Shown: one piece after another, positions 7,218-16,215 of the stretch
Position numbering within the stretch: the stretch's first letter is position 1
Layout: each line of letters starts with the position of its first letter
Source of the DNA: Gemmatimonadota bacterium
Lineage (GTDB): Bacteria > Gemmatimonadota > Gemmatimonadetes > Gemmatimonadales > GWC2-71-9
Assembly (NCBI GenBank): GCA_003221035.1
Contig: QHUB01000016.1
Span: 1 to 64,000 of the forward strand
Direction: 5' to 3'
DNA: 64,000 bases
Position numbers and translations under genes: made by a program
The notes under the pieces: generated by a model
Told to the model about the DNA's origin: nothing
What the model saw: the letters and a program-made list of their open reading frames with translations, nothing else
The model's database searches: none

Positions 7218-9344
7218 ATGCGCGCTCTCGCCCTCGTCGCCCTGTGGCCCGTCGTACTCGTCGGTCAACAAGCACCAGCCACGGCTCCCGCCACGCTCAC
7301 ACCGCCCGTCGCCGCCGTGCGGCCGCATCGCTTCGACGAGCACGGCACTGTGCGCATCGACAACTACTACTGGCTGAAGGACCGCAAAGACCCCGAGGTT
7401 ATCCGCTACCTCGAGGATGAGAACGCATATACCAAAGCCGTCATGGCGCATACCGAGCCGCTGCAGGAGCGTCTGTACGAAGAGTTGAAGGGACGCGTGC
7501 AGCAGAACGATCAATCCGTGCCGTTTCGCGAGGGCAACTATTTCTATTACACGCGCCTCGTCGACGGAAAAAACTATCCGATCTACGCCCGCAAGCGCGG
7601 CGCGCTGACGGCGCCCGAAGAAATCATGATCGACGTCAACGCGCTCGCCGAGGGAAAGTCGACCTACATCGTCCGCGCGTGGGACGTGAGCTCGGCGGAG
7701 GACATCCTCGCGTTCGCCGCCGACACCACCGGTGGTCGGGTGAGCAGCATTCGGTTCAAGAACCTGCGCACCGGCGAGATGCTGTCCGACGTCATCCCGC
7801 GCTCCATCGGCGGCCTCGCCTGGGCCGAGGACAACCGCACGATCTTCTATACCAAGCCGGATTCGGTGTCCGTGCGTCCGTATCAGGTCTATCGCCACAA
7901 ACTCGGCACGCCGGCGGCAACCGATCAGATGGTCTATGAAGACAGGGACGAGCAGTACTACGTCGGCGTCTCCAAGACCAAATCGCGCGGCTACATCATG
8001 ATTCAGTCGTCACAAACGATGGCGACCGAGTACAGCTATATCCGCGCCGATCAGCCGGACGCGCCATTCAAGGTTCTGTTTCCGCGCGAGCGCGGGCACG
8101 AATACTCCGCGAGCCACTTCGGCGATTACTTCTACGTCCTGACGAACGACCATGCCAAGAACTTTCGCCTCATGCGAACGCCGGTCGCTCGGCCCAGCCG
8201 CGCGAACTGGGAAGAGGTGATTCCGCATCGCGCGGATGTCTTGCTCGAGGATTTCGAGTTCTTCAAGGACTTCCTCGTCCTGAGCGAGCGGAAAGACGGG
8301 CTGGTGCAGCTGCGGGTGCGCCCCTGGACCGGTAAGGGCGAGTACTACCTCGATTTCGGCGAGCCGGCATATCTCGCCTTCGTCAGCACGAACCGCGAAT
8401 TCGACACGCCGCTCCTGCGCTACGTGTATACGTCGTTGACGACGCCGTCGTCGTCGTATGACTACGACATGCGGACCAGGCAGAGGACGCTGCTCAAGCG
8501 CGATCAGATCCTGGGCGGCTTCGATCCGTCGAACTACGTGACCGAGCGCTTCTACACGACCGCGCGGGACGGCGCGCGGGTGCCTGTCTCGATCGTCTAT
8601 CGCAAGGGAATGATGCGGCCGGCGCCGCTGCTTCTGACCGGCTACGGCTCGTACGGCTCGAGCAGCGATCCGACCTTTTCCTCCGACCGCCTGTCGCTGC
8701 TCGATCGGGGGTTTGCGTTCGCGATCGCCCACATTCGCGGCGGGTCGGAAATGGGACGCGCCTGGTACGAGAACGGCCGGCAGCTCCAGAAGAAGAACAC
8801 GTTCAACGATTTCGTGGACGTCGCCGACGACTTGATCAAGCGCGGCTACACGTCATCGGATCGCCTGTTTGCCGTCGGACGCAGCGCCGGTGGTCTGCTC
8901 ATGGGCGCCGTGGTCAACCTGCGGCCGGAGCTGTTCAGGGGCGTGATCGCCGGCGTGCCCTACGTGGATGTCATCACGACGATGAGCGACTCCACGATTC
9001 CGCTCACGACCGGCGAATACGATGAATGGGGCAATCCGAACGACTCGACCTTCTACCGCTACATGTTGTCCTACTCGCCGTACGACAACGTGGAGCGCAA
9101 AGCCTATCCGAACATGCTGATCACGGCGGGGCTGTACGACACGCAGGTGTTGTATGTCGAGCCGGCCAAGTGGACGGCGAAGCTGCGGGCGATGAAAACG
9201 GACACGAACCGCCTTATCCTGCGCACCAATATGGAGGCGGGACATGCCGGTGCGTCGGGGCGTTACAAGCGCTGGCGGGATGTGGCGTTCGAGTATGCGT
9301 TCCTGCTCGACTTGGCGGGGTTGGGAGACAGAGCGGCGCCCTAA
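7218..9344 (+). CDS. Secreted S9A oligopeptidase (PtrB/POP-like)
   Basis: 708 residues from the ATG at 7218, chosen because it opens with a signal-like hydrophobic run (RALALVALWPVVLVG). An N-terminal beta-propeller is followed by the alpha/beta hydrolase domain with GYGSYG, HIRGGSEMGRAWYENG, nucleophile motif GRSAGG, the Asp in LYDTQV and the His in EAGHAGASGRY. The family cleaves short peptides after proline or basic residues. The signal peptide is notable because classical PtrB is cytosolic. It converges on the ubiA gene. Confidence 0.93.
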   Translation: MRALALVALWPVVLVGQQAPATAPATLTPPVAAVRPHRFDEHGTVRIDNYYWLKDRKDPEVIRYLEDENAYTKAVMAHTEPLQERLYEELKGRVQQNDQSVPFREGNYFYYTRLVDGKNYPIYARKRGALTAPEEIMIDVNALAEGKSTYIVRAWDVSSAEDILAFAADTTGGRVSSIRFKNLRTGEMLSDVIPRSIGGLAWAEDNRTIFYTKPDSVSVRPYQVYRHKLGTPAATDQMVYEDRDEQYYVGVSKTKSRGYIMIQSSQTMATEYSYIRADQPDAPFKVLFPRERGHEYSASHFGDYFYVLTNDHAKNFRLMRTPVARPSRANWEEVIPHRADVLLEDFEFFKDFLVLSERKDGLVQLRVRPWTGKGEYYLDFGEPAYLAFVSTNREFDTPLLRYVYTSLTTPSSSYDYDMRTRQRTLLKRDQILGGFDPSNYVTERFYTTARDGARVPVSIVYRKGMMRPAPLLLTGYGSYGSSSDPTFSSDRLSLLDRGFAFAIAHIRGGSEMGRAWYENGRQLQKKNTFNDFVDVADDLIKRGYTSSDRLFAVGRSAGGLLMGAVVNLRPELFRGVIAGVPYVDVITTMSDSTIPLTTGEYDEWGNPNDSTFYRYMLSYSPYDNVERKAYPNMLITAGLYDTQVLYVEPAKWTAKLRAMKTDTNRLILRTNMEAGHAGASGRYKRWRDVAFEYAFLLDLAGLGDRAAP

Positions 9345-9410
9345 TTCCTAGCGGCCTCTCCGATTCGGCGTGGGAGAGCGTTTCGGATGTGCTGGGGGGC
9401 GTGGCGGGTA

Positions 9411-9474
9411 GATGGGGGAAGGGAGAGGTACGTTGCGGCGCGGCGTCGGCTTGCGTCTCTCTTCTCCCCTTTTC
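9411..9474. terminator. Possible bidirectional hairpin between S9 peptidase and ubiA
   Basis: In the 128-base convergent gap, GGGGGAAGGGAGAGGTACG pairs imperfectly with CGTCTCTCTTCTCCCC, followed by CTTTTC on the plus strand. It is suitably placed to stop transcription from both convergent genes. The stem has mismatches and the energy was not computed. Confidence 0.45.
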
Positions 9475-10396
9475 ATAGGATCCGATCGACCAGCGCGCCC
9501 AAAAACACCACAATGCTCACGATCCCATTGGCCGTGAAAAACGCCGCATTCAGCTTCGAGAGGTCGCCGGGTTTCACCTGGCGGTGTTCCCAGCTGATGA
9601 TCAGGATCGCCGCGATCACGCCGCCAAAATAGGGCAAGCCCAGTCCCGCGCCTTTGCCGAACACGATGAGCGCCGCAATTGCGGCGCCGTGCAGCAGCTT
9701 GGCCACGATGATTGCCCACCCCTGCCCCAGTCGCACCACGAGGGAGTGCAGTCCCTCTTTGCGATCAAACGCTTCGTCCTGGAGCGCGTAGAAGATGTCG
9801 AAGCCCGCGACCCAGCACGCCACCGCGAACGCAATGACCACGAGCAGCCAGGCGGGGTCGCTCCACTGGCCCGTCACGGCGACATACCCGCCGACTGGCG
9901 CGATCGCGAGTGCGCCACCGAGCCAGAGATGCGACCAGTCCGTGAAGCGTTTGGTGTAGCTGTATGTCGCGATCCAGATCAGCGCGACCGGCGCCAGCGC
10001 CGCACAGAGCGGATTGAGCGCCCAGGCACAGAATAAAAACACCACCATGGCCGCGATCACCGCCGCCCACGCCTGGGCGATCGTGAGCCGAGCGCTCGGC
10101 AGCTCGCGACTCTGCGTGCGCGGGTTGCGCGCGTCGATGCGCCGATCGGCGATCCGATTGAACCCCATCGCCACGAAACGAGCCGCGGTGAAGGCAATGA
10201 CGACGAGGATCGCCACGCGCCACGTTACCGGCTGCTGATACGACGCGACGATCACGCCGAGCAGCGCGAACGGCAGCGCGAAAACCGTATGTGGAAGCTT
10301 CACGAAGTTGACGTAGCGGACGAACAGCGATTCGCCGTCGAACGTCTGTCCTTCTCGATTAGAGCTCAATACCCAGATCCTTCCACATCTCGTCAA
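9473..10396 (-). CDS. ubiA: UbiA-family prenyltransferase (menaquinone pathway, MqnP-like)
   Basis: Up to 307 residues with about eight membrane segments. The two aspartate-rich prenyl-diphosphate/Mg sites are present: NRIADRRIDARN and DIFYALQDEAFD. In an organism with menG plus ubiD/ubiX-type genes and no aerobic ubiquinone hydroxylases in view, it more likely prenylates a futalosine-pathway naphthoate (MqnP) than 4-hydroxybenzoate. The start is uncertain: ATG at 10396 overlaps ubiD by 38 bases and a TTG at 10369 overlaps by 11. Part of the leftward ubiE-ubiD-ubiA operon. Confidence 0.9.
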   Translation of the reverse strand: MTRCGRIWVLSSNREGQTFDGESLFVRYVNFVKLPHTVFALPFALLGVIVASYQQPVTWRVAILVVIAFTAARFVAMGFNRIADRRIDARNPRTQSRELPSARLTIAQAWAAVIAAMVVFLFCAWALNPLCAALAPVALIWIATYSYTKRFTDWSHLWLGGALAIAPVGGYVAVTGQWSDPAWLLVVIAFAVACWVAGFDIFYALQDEAFDRKEGLHSLVVRLGQGWAIIVAKLLHGAAIAALIVFGKGAGLGLPYFGGVIAAILIISWEHRQVKPGDLSKLNAAFFTANGIVSIVVFLGALVDRIL

Positions 10397-11834
10397 CCCG
10401 CTGTTTCGTCGCGGGATCCATCACAATTTTGTTCGGCCATTCGCGCGTAAAGCCTTCTTCCTTCCATTTGCGCGTTGCGTCGATCCCCATCTTCGACCCA
10501 TAGGTGAAGCCGCGGCTCGAGTGATCGAGCACGTCGATCGGCCCCATTGTGAATCGCACGTCGCGCTCGGGATCGATGTGATTCAACGCGACCCACCACG
10601 CTTCCTTGGGATCGCGCACATTGACGTCCTTGTCCACCACCACGATCACCTTGGCAAGCGACATCAGTCCCTGCCCCCACAGACCATTCATCACCTTGTA
10701 CGCCTGCCCCGGGTACTGCTTGTCGATGCTCACAAACACGAGATTGTGGAAGATGCCTTCGGCCGGCATGTGCAGATCCACGATCTCGGGAATCGTCAGC
10801 TTGAGCAGCGGCAGGAAAATCCGCTCAGTCGCGTGACCGAGGTAATAATCCTCCATCGGAGGACGGCCGACGATGGTGTGTGGCCAGATCGGATCGTCGC
10901 GGAACGTAATCGCGGTGACATGCACTTTCGGATAGTAGTCGGCCAGCGAGTAGAAGCCGGTGTGATCGCCGAACGGCCCTTCGAGCACCAGGTCCTCGCG
11001 CGGATCGATCCGTCCCTCGATCACGATCTCCGCCTCGGCCGGCACGTCGAGATCGGATGTAACCGCCTTCGCAAGCCGTACGCCCTCGCCCCGCAGAAAT
11101 CCCGCGAACAGGAACTCATCGATCGTGGGAGGCAGCGGCGCAGACGCGGCGTAGATGCTGGCGGGATCTCCCCCGAGCGCGATCGCCACCGGCATGGTCT
11201 CGCCGCGCTCGGCCATTTGGCGCCAGTGCGCGGCGCCGACTTTGTGCCGCTGCCAATGCATCGCGAGCGAATTCTTTCCGAGGACCTGTACCCGGTACAT
11301 TCCCACATTCCTGACTCCTGACTCCCGATCCCTCGTAATGACTCCACCGAGCGTGATGTACGGCCCCCCATCCTCAGGCCAACAGACCGGCACGGGAAAT
11401 TGCGTGAGGTCAACATCCGATTCTGCGATTACCGTGCTTTGGCACGCGGGACGACTTACCGTCTTCGGTGGGAACTTCGCGATCTCGGCGAGCCGCGGCA
11501 GCATGGCGAGCTTGCCCAGCAATCCTTCCGGCACTTTCATCGCGAGCAGCTCGCTGATGCGCTCGCCGGCGTGGTCGAGGCACTCGACGCCGAGCGCGAG
11601 CGACATGCGTCGCGCTGAGCCGAAGAGGTTCACGGCGACTGGATACCGCGACGCGCCGCCGGTGCGCAGCGTCGGCTTCGTGAACAGGAGTGCCGGTCCG
11701 CCGCCCGGTGATTTCATGCAGCGGTCGGCGACTTCGGTGATCTCTTTGTCTACCGACACGGGGCGCGAGACCCGGGTCAGGTCGCCGGCCTTGTCGATCG
11801 CGCTGACGAACTCGCGGAGGTTAGCGAGTGCCAT
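10359..11834 (-). CDS. ubiD: UbiD-family decarboxylase (MqnL-like or 3-polyprenyl-4-hydroxybenzoate type)
   Basis: 491 residues, full length for the family (E. coli UbiD is about 497). Family segments include FPVPVCWPEDGGPYIT, a VGMYRVQVLGKNSLAMHWQRH prenyl-FMN region, EGPFGDHTGFYS and PHTIVGRPPMEDYYLG. It decarboxylates an aromatic acid with prenylated FMN made by UbiX (6578-7171). In futalosine menaquinone synthesis the equivalent step acts on a naphthoate. The stretch ITRDRESGVRN is encoded by a GACTCCTGACTCC-type repeat at 11307-11334. It overlaps ubiE by 14 bases. Confidence 0.93.
   Translation of the reverse strand: MALANLREFVSAIDKAGDLTRVSRPVSVDKEITEVADRCMKSPGGGPALLFTKPTLRTGGASRYPVAVNLFGSARRMSLALGVECLDHAGERISELLAMKVPEGLLGKLAMLPRLAEIAKFPPKTVSRPACQSTVIAESDVDLTQFPVPVCWPEDGGPYITLGGVITRDRESGVRNVGMYRVQVLGKNSLAMHWQRHKVGAAHWRQMAERGETMPVAIALGGDPASIYAASAPLPPTIDEFLFAGFLRGEGVRLAKAVTSDLDVPAEAEIVIEGRIDPREDLVLEGPFGDHTGFYSLADYYPKVHVTAITFRDDPIWPHTIVGRPPMEDYYLGHATERIFLPLLKLTIPEIVDLHMPAEGIFHNLVFVSIDKQYPGQAYKVMNGLWGQGLMSLAKVIVVVDKDVNVRDPKEAWWVALNHIDPERDVRFTMGPIDVLDHSSRGFTYGSKMGIDATRKWKEEGFTREWPNKIVMDPATKQRVDEMWKDLGIEL
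11307..11334. repeat. Short-period repeat word inside ubiD
   Basis: The sequence reads ATTCCTGACTCCTGACTCC followed by CGATCCCTC, a 7-base period word. On the coding strand it supplies residues RDRESGVRN in a stretch whose length is as expected for UbiD, so residues appear replaced rather than inserted. The same word occurs in gpmI at 27461. Confidence 0.6.
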
Positions 11835-12516
11835 AGTGCAGGGCGCAGATCCCGCCGGTCAGTCGCTCGAAGCCGACGCGCGAGAAGCCGGCGGCGCGCA
11901 GTCTGTCCGCGAGCGCTTCCGGCGCGGGAAACGCGAGCACCGACTCTGGCAGGTAGGTATACGCGTCCCTATGTTTCGAGACGAGCCGGCCGATGGTGGG
12001 GAGAATTCGCCGAAAGTAGAACAGGTAGACCGCGCGCAGCGGCGCGAAGCGCGGCGTCGTGAAGTCGAGGACGACGAAGCGCGCGCCAGGCTTCAAGACG
12101 CGAGCCGCCTCGCGCAACCCGCCGTCGATGTCGGCAAGATTGCGTACGCCAAATCCCACCAGGGCGCCGTCGAAGCGCGCCGCGGGAAACGGCAGCTGCA
12201 AAGCGTCGGCGGCGACGGGCACCGCATGAGGTGCTTTTTTCTTGCCTCGTGCCAGCATCGCAACGGCAAAGTCGGCCCCGATGACTCGGCCGCGAAACCC
12301 TTGCCGGCGCGCCAGTGTGGCGGCGAGGTCGAGCGTGCCGGCGCAGAGATCGAGATAGGTGCCGTCGGGCTTCGACTCCCAGCCGAGGCGCGCGACCGCG
12401 CTGCGGCGCCAGGACCGATCCACGTTGAAGCTGAGCAAGTGGTTTAGGAAGTCGTAGCGCGGTGCGATCGCCGTAAACACACCACGCACGTACGCGGCGG
12501 AGCGGGGGGGGGCCAT
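11821..12516 (-). CDS. menG: Demethylmenaquinone methyltransferase UbiE/MenG
   Basis: 231 residues. Class I SAM methyltransferase with the UbiE signatures: YDFLNHLLSFNVDRSWRR near the N-terminus, DLCAGTLDLA as SAM motif I, and GFGVRNLADIDGGLREAARVLKPGG-like region with VVLDF. It methylates demethylmenaquinone in the last step of menaquinone synthesis. First gene of the leftward operon with ubiD and ubiA. Its start codon lies in the region shared with the divergent sigma factor gene. Confidence 0.94.
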   Translation of the reverse strand: MAPPRSAAYVRGVFTAIAPRYDFLNHLLSFNVDRSWRRSAVARLGWESKPDGTYLDLCAGTLDLAATLARRQGFRGRVIGADFAVAMLARGKKKAPHAVPVAADALQLPFPAARFDGALVGFGVRNLADIDGGLREAARVLKPGARFVVLDFTTPRFAPLRAVYLFYFRRILPTIGRLVSKHRDAYTYLPESVLAFPAPEALADRLRAAGFSRVGFERLTGGICALHYGTR

Positions 12517-12655
12517 AGGCGCGAAAGATAGACCGGACCACTTAAGCGACGCTAGCGATCAGCAGGTTGTCGCGTGGGCAAACCAGGGACACGACGCGGC
12601 ATTCCGCGAGCTGGTCCGTCGCTACGAGCGGCCGCTCTTTTCCCTGCTCTACCGC

Positions 12656-13126
12656 ATGGTGCGGGACCGCGCGCTCGCCGAAGACCTCGCGCAAGAGACG
12701 TTCATCAAGGTCTTGAACGGCATCAAATCGTACCGCCCCGAGTTCAAGTTCTCGTCCTGGATTTTCAAGATCGCCAACAACGCGGCGATCGATCACCTGC
12801 GCCGCAAGAGTATCGACACACTGTCGCTCGACGGCTCGCCCAACGCCGAGACGCCGGAGCAAATGCGGGCGACGTCGCTGCAATTGGGCGACCGGACAGA
12901 AAACCCCCTCGAGGAAGTCGAGAATCGGGAATTGGGAACCGCGATCGAGCGCGCCATAGGCCGGCTCAGGCCGGAGTACCGGTCCTGCATCTTGCTACGG
13001 CACGTGGAGGGGTATTCCTATGAGGAGATCGCGGACACCCTCGAACTCCCTCTGGGAACCGTGAAAACGTATATCCATCGGGCCCGTAATGAATTGCGTG
13101 GTTATCTGGAAGATCGCCGAGACTGA
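12656..13126 (+). CDS. ECF-type sigma-70 factor (start codon unclear)
   Basis: Region 2 and region 4 of a sigma-70 family factor are obvious: AEDLAQETFIKVLNGIKSYRPEF...SSWIFKIANNAAIDHLRRK, and YRSCILLRHVEGYSYEEIADTLELPLGTVKTYIHRARNELRGYL. The first ATG (12656) cuts region 2: the frame is open back to 12458 and the residues from about 12542 (SDQQVVAWANQGHDAAFRELVRRYERPLFSLLYR in two parts) clearly belong to the protein. No ATG, GTG or TTG exists in frame between 12458 and 12656; ATA at 12515 is the nearest plausible non-standard start. The next gene is an anti-sigma candidate. Confidence 0.88.
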   Translation: MVRDRALAEDLAQETFIKVLNGIKSYRPEFKFSSWIFKIANNAAIDHLRRKSIDTLSLDGSPNAETPEQMRATSLQLGDRTENPLEEVENRELGTAIERAIGRLRPEYRSCILLRHVEGYSYEEIADTLELPLGTVKTYIHRARNELRGYLEDRRD

Positions 13127-13159
13127 AACCGGGGCCTGAACCGGCCCGTAGGAAACCCA

Positions 13160-13408
13160 ATGACCGACACCGCCATGCATCTCACAACCGACGAAATCGA
13201 GCTCTGGGCGCAGGGTCTCCTCCCCGCCGCCCGAGCCATGCATCTTGCCGACTGCTCCCTGTGCCTCACCGAGGCCGAGCGCGAGCGCAACGTGATTCTC
13301 GAGCTGGTCCACCTTCTCAAGTTCGCACCGAAAGCCGGGTTTGCTGACCGGGTGATGGCTCAGGTGCGAATCCCGACTCCTTCTGGAGATTGGACTGACG
13401 GTAGATAA
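13160..13408 (+). CDS. Small zinc-finger anti-sigma factor candidate
   Basis: 82 residues starting 33 bases after the sigma gene, with an AGGAA ribosome-binding site. It has an H-x3-C-x2-C arrangement (MHLADCSLC) like the zinc-binding anti-sigma domain, but a membrane segment and sensor domain are absent. A soluble anti-sigma factor is the likely role, from position and motif. The last four codons lie inside a short tandem repeat. Confidence 0.65.
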   Translation: MTDTAMHLTTDEIELWAQGLLPAARAMHLADCSLCLTEAERERNVILELVHLLKFAPKAGFADRVMAQVRIPTPSGDWTDGR

Positions 13409-13480
13409 TACGACGGTAGAAAGACGACGGTAGATAAGACGACGGTAGGAGCCAATGCTTCTACCGTCGTTTCATTTACC
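13397..13480. repeat. GACGGTAGA tandem repeat with hairpin; convergent terminator candidate
   Basis: Four copies of GACGGTAG spaced 14-15 bases apart run from 13397 to 13448, the first within the end of the anti-sigma gene. They are followed by two inverted copies. ACGACGGTAG (13439-13448) and CTACCGTCGT (13461-13470) form a perfect 10-bp stem with a 12-base loop, then TTTCATTT. It sits between two convergent genes and may stop transcription both ways. The repeated word is more structured than a simple terminator. Confidence 0.75.
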
Positions 13481-13481
13481 G

Positions 13482-14792
13482 TCACACTTTCATCGCGCGC
13501 CACCGTCCGCCCCTCCAAAACAGAATCATCGCGATGCCGCGTGAGACGGCCGTCACACTCAACGCGAGCCAGATCCCGAGTAATCCGATGGCGCCCGACC
13601 ACCAGGCAGCGAGTGGAATGCGCATCCCCGTAAGAGTCGTACTCACGATCTGCGGCCAGAATGTGTACCCCGCTCCCGCCAGCGCACCCTCCAGAATGAG
13701 CTCAAAGCTCTGGCCGATCTGCGCCACCGAGATCACACGCAGATACAACACACCGTCCCTGATCACCTGCGGATCCCGCGTGAACAGCCCCACGAGGCTC
13801 CCTGGAATCAGGAGGAAGGCGATGGCCGTGGTTACGGTGACCATCAGGCAGTAGCCGACGGTCAGGCGCACGGCCTCCTGCGCCCGTGCTTCTTGCCGCG
13901 CGCCGAGGTTCTGACCGACCAGCGCGCTGGCGGCGAGCGAAAAGCCGCTGATCGCGATGAAGCCGAGTCCTTCCATTTTATGACCTACGCCGAGCGCGGC
14001 GAGCGCGGCTGTGCCAAACCGGGACGTGAACCGCGTCAGCCACATATAAATGAGGGAGAGGAGCACACCCGCGAGGGACAGCGGGGCGCCGATTCGGACG
14101 ATCGTCGGCAATGATCTCCAATCCGGCTCGCCCACGCGCACCAATCCACGGCGTAGTGCGATCACGAGTCCGACGAGAAACCCTCCACCGCGGACCATGA
14201 CCGAGGCGAGTGCCGCACCCTCGACGCCGAGCCGCGGGAATGGACCAATACCCATGATCAAGAGTGGATCGAGAAGAATCGACACGCCGACCGAGCACGC
14301 CAGCATGAGAAAGGGCGTGCGCGTGTCGCCCGCGGCCCGGAACGTCGCCTCGATGGCGAAGAAGCCGAACACGAGCGGGGCGCCGAGGAGCCAGGTCGAT
14401 AGATAGGCGTGCCCCAGGCTGGCGACCTCGGGCGGCACTCGCATCAGTCGAAACATCGGGCCGGCCACGGACCAGCCGACGATGCTGACGGCGAGTCCCG
14501 CGCACAGCGCGTACATGACGGCGGCGGCCGCGGCTCGCGCCGCGCGCTCGGGATGTCGTTCCCCATGGCGGCGCGCGGCGACAGCGATCAGTCCGATCTC
14601 GACCATCTCGCCCAGGCTCAACGCGACCCAGACGTAAAACCCCGCGGTCGAGACGGCCGCCAACGCGGCGGGGCCGATCAGACGTCCCACCCAGATGCTG
14701 TCGATCAAATTGAACGAGAAATGGCATGCCATCATCGCGACGGCGGGCGCCGCGAGGCGCAGAACGACGGGACGCAGGGCGCCGGTCGTCAA
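13482..14792 (-). CDS. MATE-family efflux transporter
   Basis: 436 residues, about twelve membrane segments, in two related halves typical of MATE (MatE) exporters that expel drugs or organic cations using H+ or Na+. Typical stretches are LVGQNLGARQEARAQEA in the second half and DTRTPFLMLACSVGVS after TM5. It lies 34 bases downstream of the stressosome operon and in the same direction, so it may be its last gene. Substrate not predictable. Confidence 0.9.
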   Translation of the reverse strand: MTTGALRPVVLRLAAPAVAMMACHFSFNLIDSIWVGRLIGPAALAAVSTAGFYVWVALSLGEMVEIGLIAVAARRHGERHPERAARAAAAAVMYALCAGLAVSIVGWSVAGPMFRLMRVPPEVASLGHAYLSTWLLGAPLVFGFFAIEATFRAAGDTRTPFLMLACSVGVSILLDPLLIMGIGPFPRLGVEGAALASVMVRGGGFLVGLVIALRRGLVRVGEPDWRSLPTIVRIGAPLSLAGVLLSLIYMWLTRFTSRFGTAALAALGVGHKMEGLGFIAISGFSLAASALVGQNLGARQEARAQEAVRLTVGYCLMVTVTTAIAFLLIPGSLVGLFTRDPQVIRDGVLYLRVISVAQIGQSFELILEGALAGAGYTFWPQIVSTTLTGMRIPLAAWWSGAIGLLGIWLALSVTAVSRGIAMILFWRGGRWRAMKV

Positions 14793-14826
14793 TGCACCGG
14801 CCGGTGTTGCGGCTATTTCTGGAGAG

Positions 14827-15432
14827 TTATCGGACGTAGCGTGCTACCAGCACGAGCGCGTCGTCGTTCCCTTTCAGATGACGCGCGATCACGAAGTCGG
14901 CGATCTCCTGCGGCGTGTTGGACAGCACCAGCGTTTCGGCGAACCCGTCGCGGATTCCGTCCGAACAGAGGATAATGGTGTCGCCCAGCGCGAGCGGAAC
15001 GGACCGCACGGTCGGATGCGCCGGCTCGCCGCCGATGAAGCCGGCATTCGGCACCATCGTGATCCGCGAGGGCCGGTTGCCGAGATCGGCGCGGAGCAGC
15101 ACGCCGCCGATATTGCCGATGCCGAGCCATGCCATCGTCGCGGCCTGCGGATCGAGGTAGGCGAGTCCGAGGACGACGCCCCGCAGCCCGACGAGCGCGT
15201 CGCGGCACCGGCGCACGAGGTCGATCAGCGGCTCCGTGGAATGACGGTCCAGCGCCCCGATCGCGGCATGGGCGGCAGCTGCCGCTTCCTGGCCATGCCC
15301 GAGCCCATCGACGACGCCGAGCAGCGTCCCCTTCCCCACGCGTTTGATGAGACAGAGATCGCCCGACTCAGTCTGTCCGGGCAGCGGCAGATTGGCGAAC
15401 GCCGCCTCGATCTTCAAATCGACCGCCGCCAC
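14827..15432 (-). CDS. rsbX: RsbX-like PP2C/SpoIIE-family phosphatase
   Basis: 201 residues with the PP2C metal motifs in RsbX form: ESGDLCLI, GVVDGLGHGQEA, GNIGGVLLR and IILCSDGIRDGF. In Bacillus, RsbX removes phosphate from the stressosome proteins RsbR and RsbS and resets the complex. It overlaps the rsbT gene by 19 bases, so translation is coupled. It lacks any N-terminal sensor or RsbU-type kinase-binding domain, which favours RsbX over RsbU. Confidence 0.87.
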   Translation of the reverse strand: MAAVDLKIEAAFANLPLPGQTESGDLCLIKRVGKGTLLGVVDGLGHGQEAAAAAHAAIGALDRHSTEPLIDLVRRCRDALVGLRGVVLGLAYLDPQAATMAWLGIGNIGGVLLRADLGNRPSRITMVPNAGFIGGEPAHPTVRSVPLALGDTIILCSDGIRDGFAETLVLSNTPQEIADFVIARHLKGNDDALVLVARYVR

Positions 15433-15821
15433 TTCTTCATGGTGATCGTCGTGCCGCGGCCGACGACGGAGTCCACCTCGAATTCGTCCATCAGCCGCTT
15501 GGCACCGGGCAGGCCGGCGCCGACGCCGTGCGAGGTCGAATAGCCGTACTGCATGGCGCGATCGATGTCCGGAATGCCGGGCCCCTGATCGATCGCGACG
15601 ACCGAGACGCCCTGGCGGTCGCCGTTCTGGACGAGACCGAGGATGATCTCGCCCTTCTTGGCGTACATGAGAATGTTGCGCGCGATTTCCGAGATGGCGG
15701 CCGCAATGACCGTCTGCTCGCCGCTCGAGAATCCGGCGACGGCGGCTAGAGCGCGGCCTTGTTGACGGGCTTCAACGACATCAACGTCCGCGGCGATTGG
15801 AAGTCGGAGCTCTTCACCCAC
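15414..15821 (-). CDS. rsbT: RsbT-like serine/threonine kinase (stressosome switch kinase)
   Basis: 135 residues of the GHKL ATPase fold: AAISEIARNILMYA (N box), DQGPGIPDID (G1) and HGVGAGLPGAKRLMDEF (G2). RsbT phosphorylates RsbR and RsbS and is released from the stressosome on stress to activate a downstream partner. It overlaps rsbS by eight bases and rsbX by 19. No RsbU, its usual target, is in the window. Confidence 0.9.
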   Translation of the reverse strand: MGEELRLPIAADVDVVEARQQGRALAAVAGFSSGEQTVIAAAISEIARNILMYAKKGEIILGLVQNGDRQGVSVVAIDQGPGIPDIDRAMQYGYSTSHGVGAGLPGAKRLMDEFEVDSVVGRGTTITMKKWRRSI

Positions 15822-16203
15822 GGCCGCGCTTGGGTTTGGTATCCAGGGTGGCTTTGGTTCGACTGTCGAGGAAGGCGAGGCCCTCCTCGAGGTCCAGCAC
15901 CGTGGCCACGCCCTTCAATGTCAGCCCGAGCTGCACCATCGCGAACGCGACGTCGGGCTGGATTCCTACGATCACCGTCTCGGCGCCGCGCAGGCGCGCC
16001 ATGTGCGCGATGTCGCGCAAGGTCCGGACCGCGAACGAGTCCATGACGTCGAGCGCCGTGACGTCGACGATGACGCCGCGGCAGCGCGAGCGCCCGACCT
16101 GGGCGATCAGCGCTTCGCGAAGATGGGAGAGATCGGCGTCAGTGAGGGCGGACTGAATCGAGGCAATGAGGTATTGCCCCTGCCGCAGAATTGGTACTTC
16201 CAC
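15814..16203 (-). CDS. rsbS: RsbS-like STAS protein (stressosome core)
   Basis: 129 residues, a single STAS domain with VIVDVTALDVMDSFAVRTLRDIA, where the serine of DSF is at the place of the RsbS phosphorylation site. With RsbR it forms the stressosome shell that holds RsbT. The tail after about residue 115 is Lys/Arg-rich. Thirteen bases separate it from rsbR. Confidence 0.9.
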   Translation of the reverse strand: MEVPILRQGQYLIASIQSALTDADLSHLREALIAQVGRSRCRGVIVDVTALDVMDSFAVRTLRDIAHMARLRGAETVIVGIQPDVAFAMVQLGLTLKGVATVLDLEEGLAFLDSRTKATLDTKPKRGRG

Positions 16204-16215
16204 GGCATCCTCCTC

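Noticed and set aside
13397-13480. CRISPR array
   Set aside because: Repeat units are only 14-15 bases apart with no unique spacers and no cas genes.
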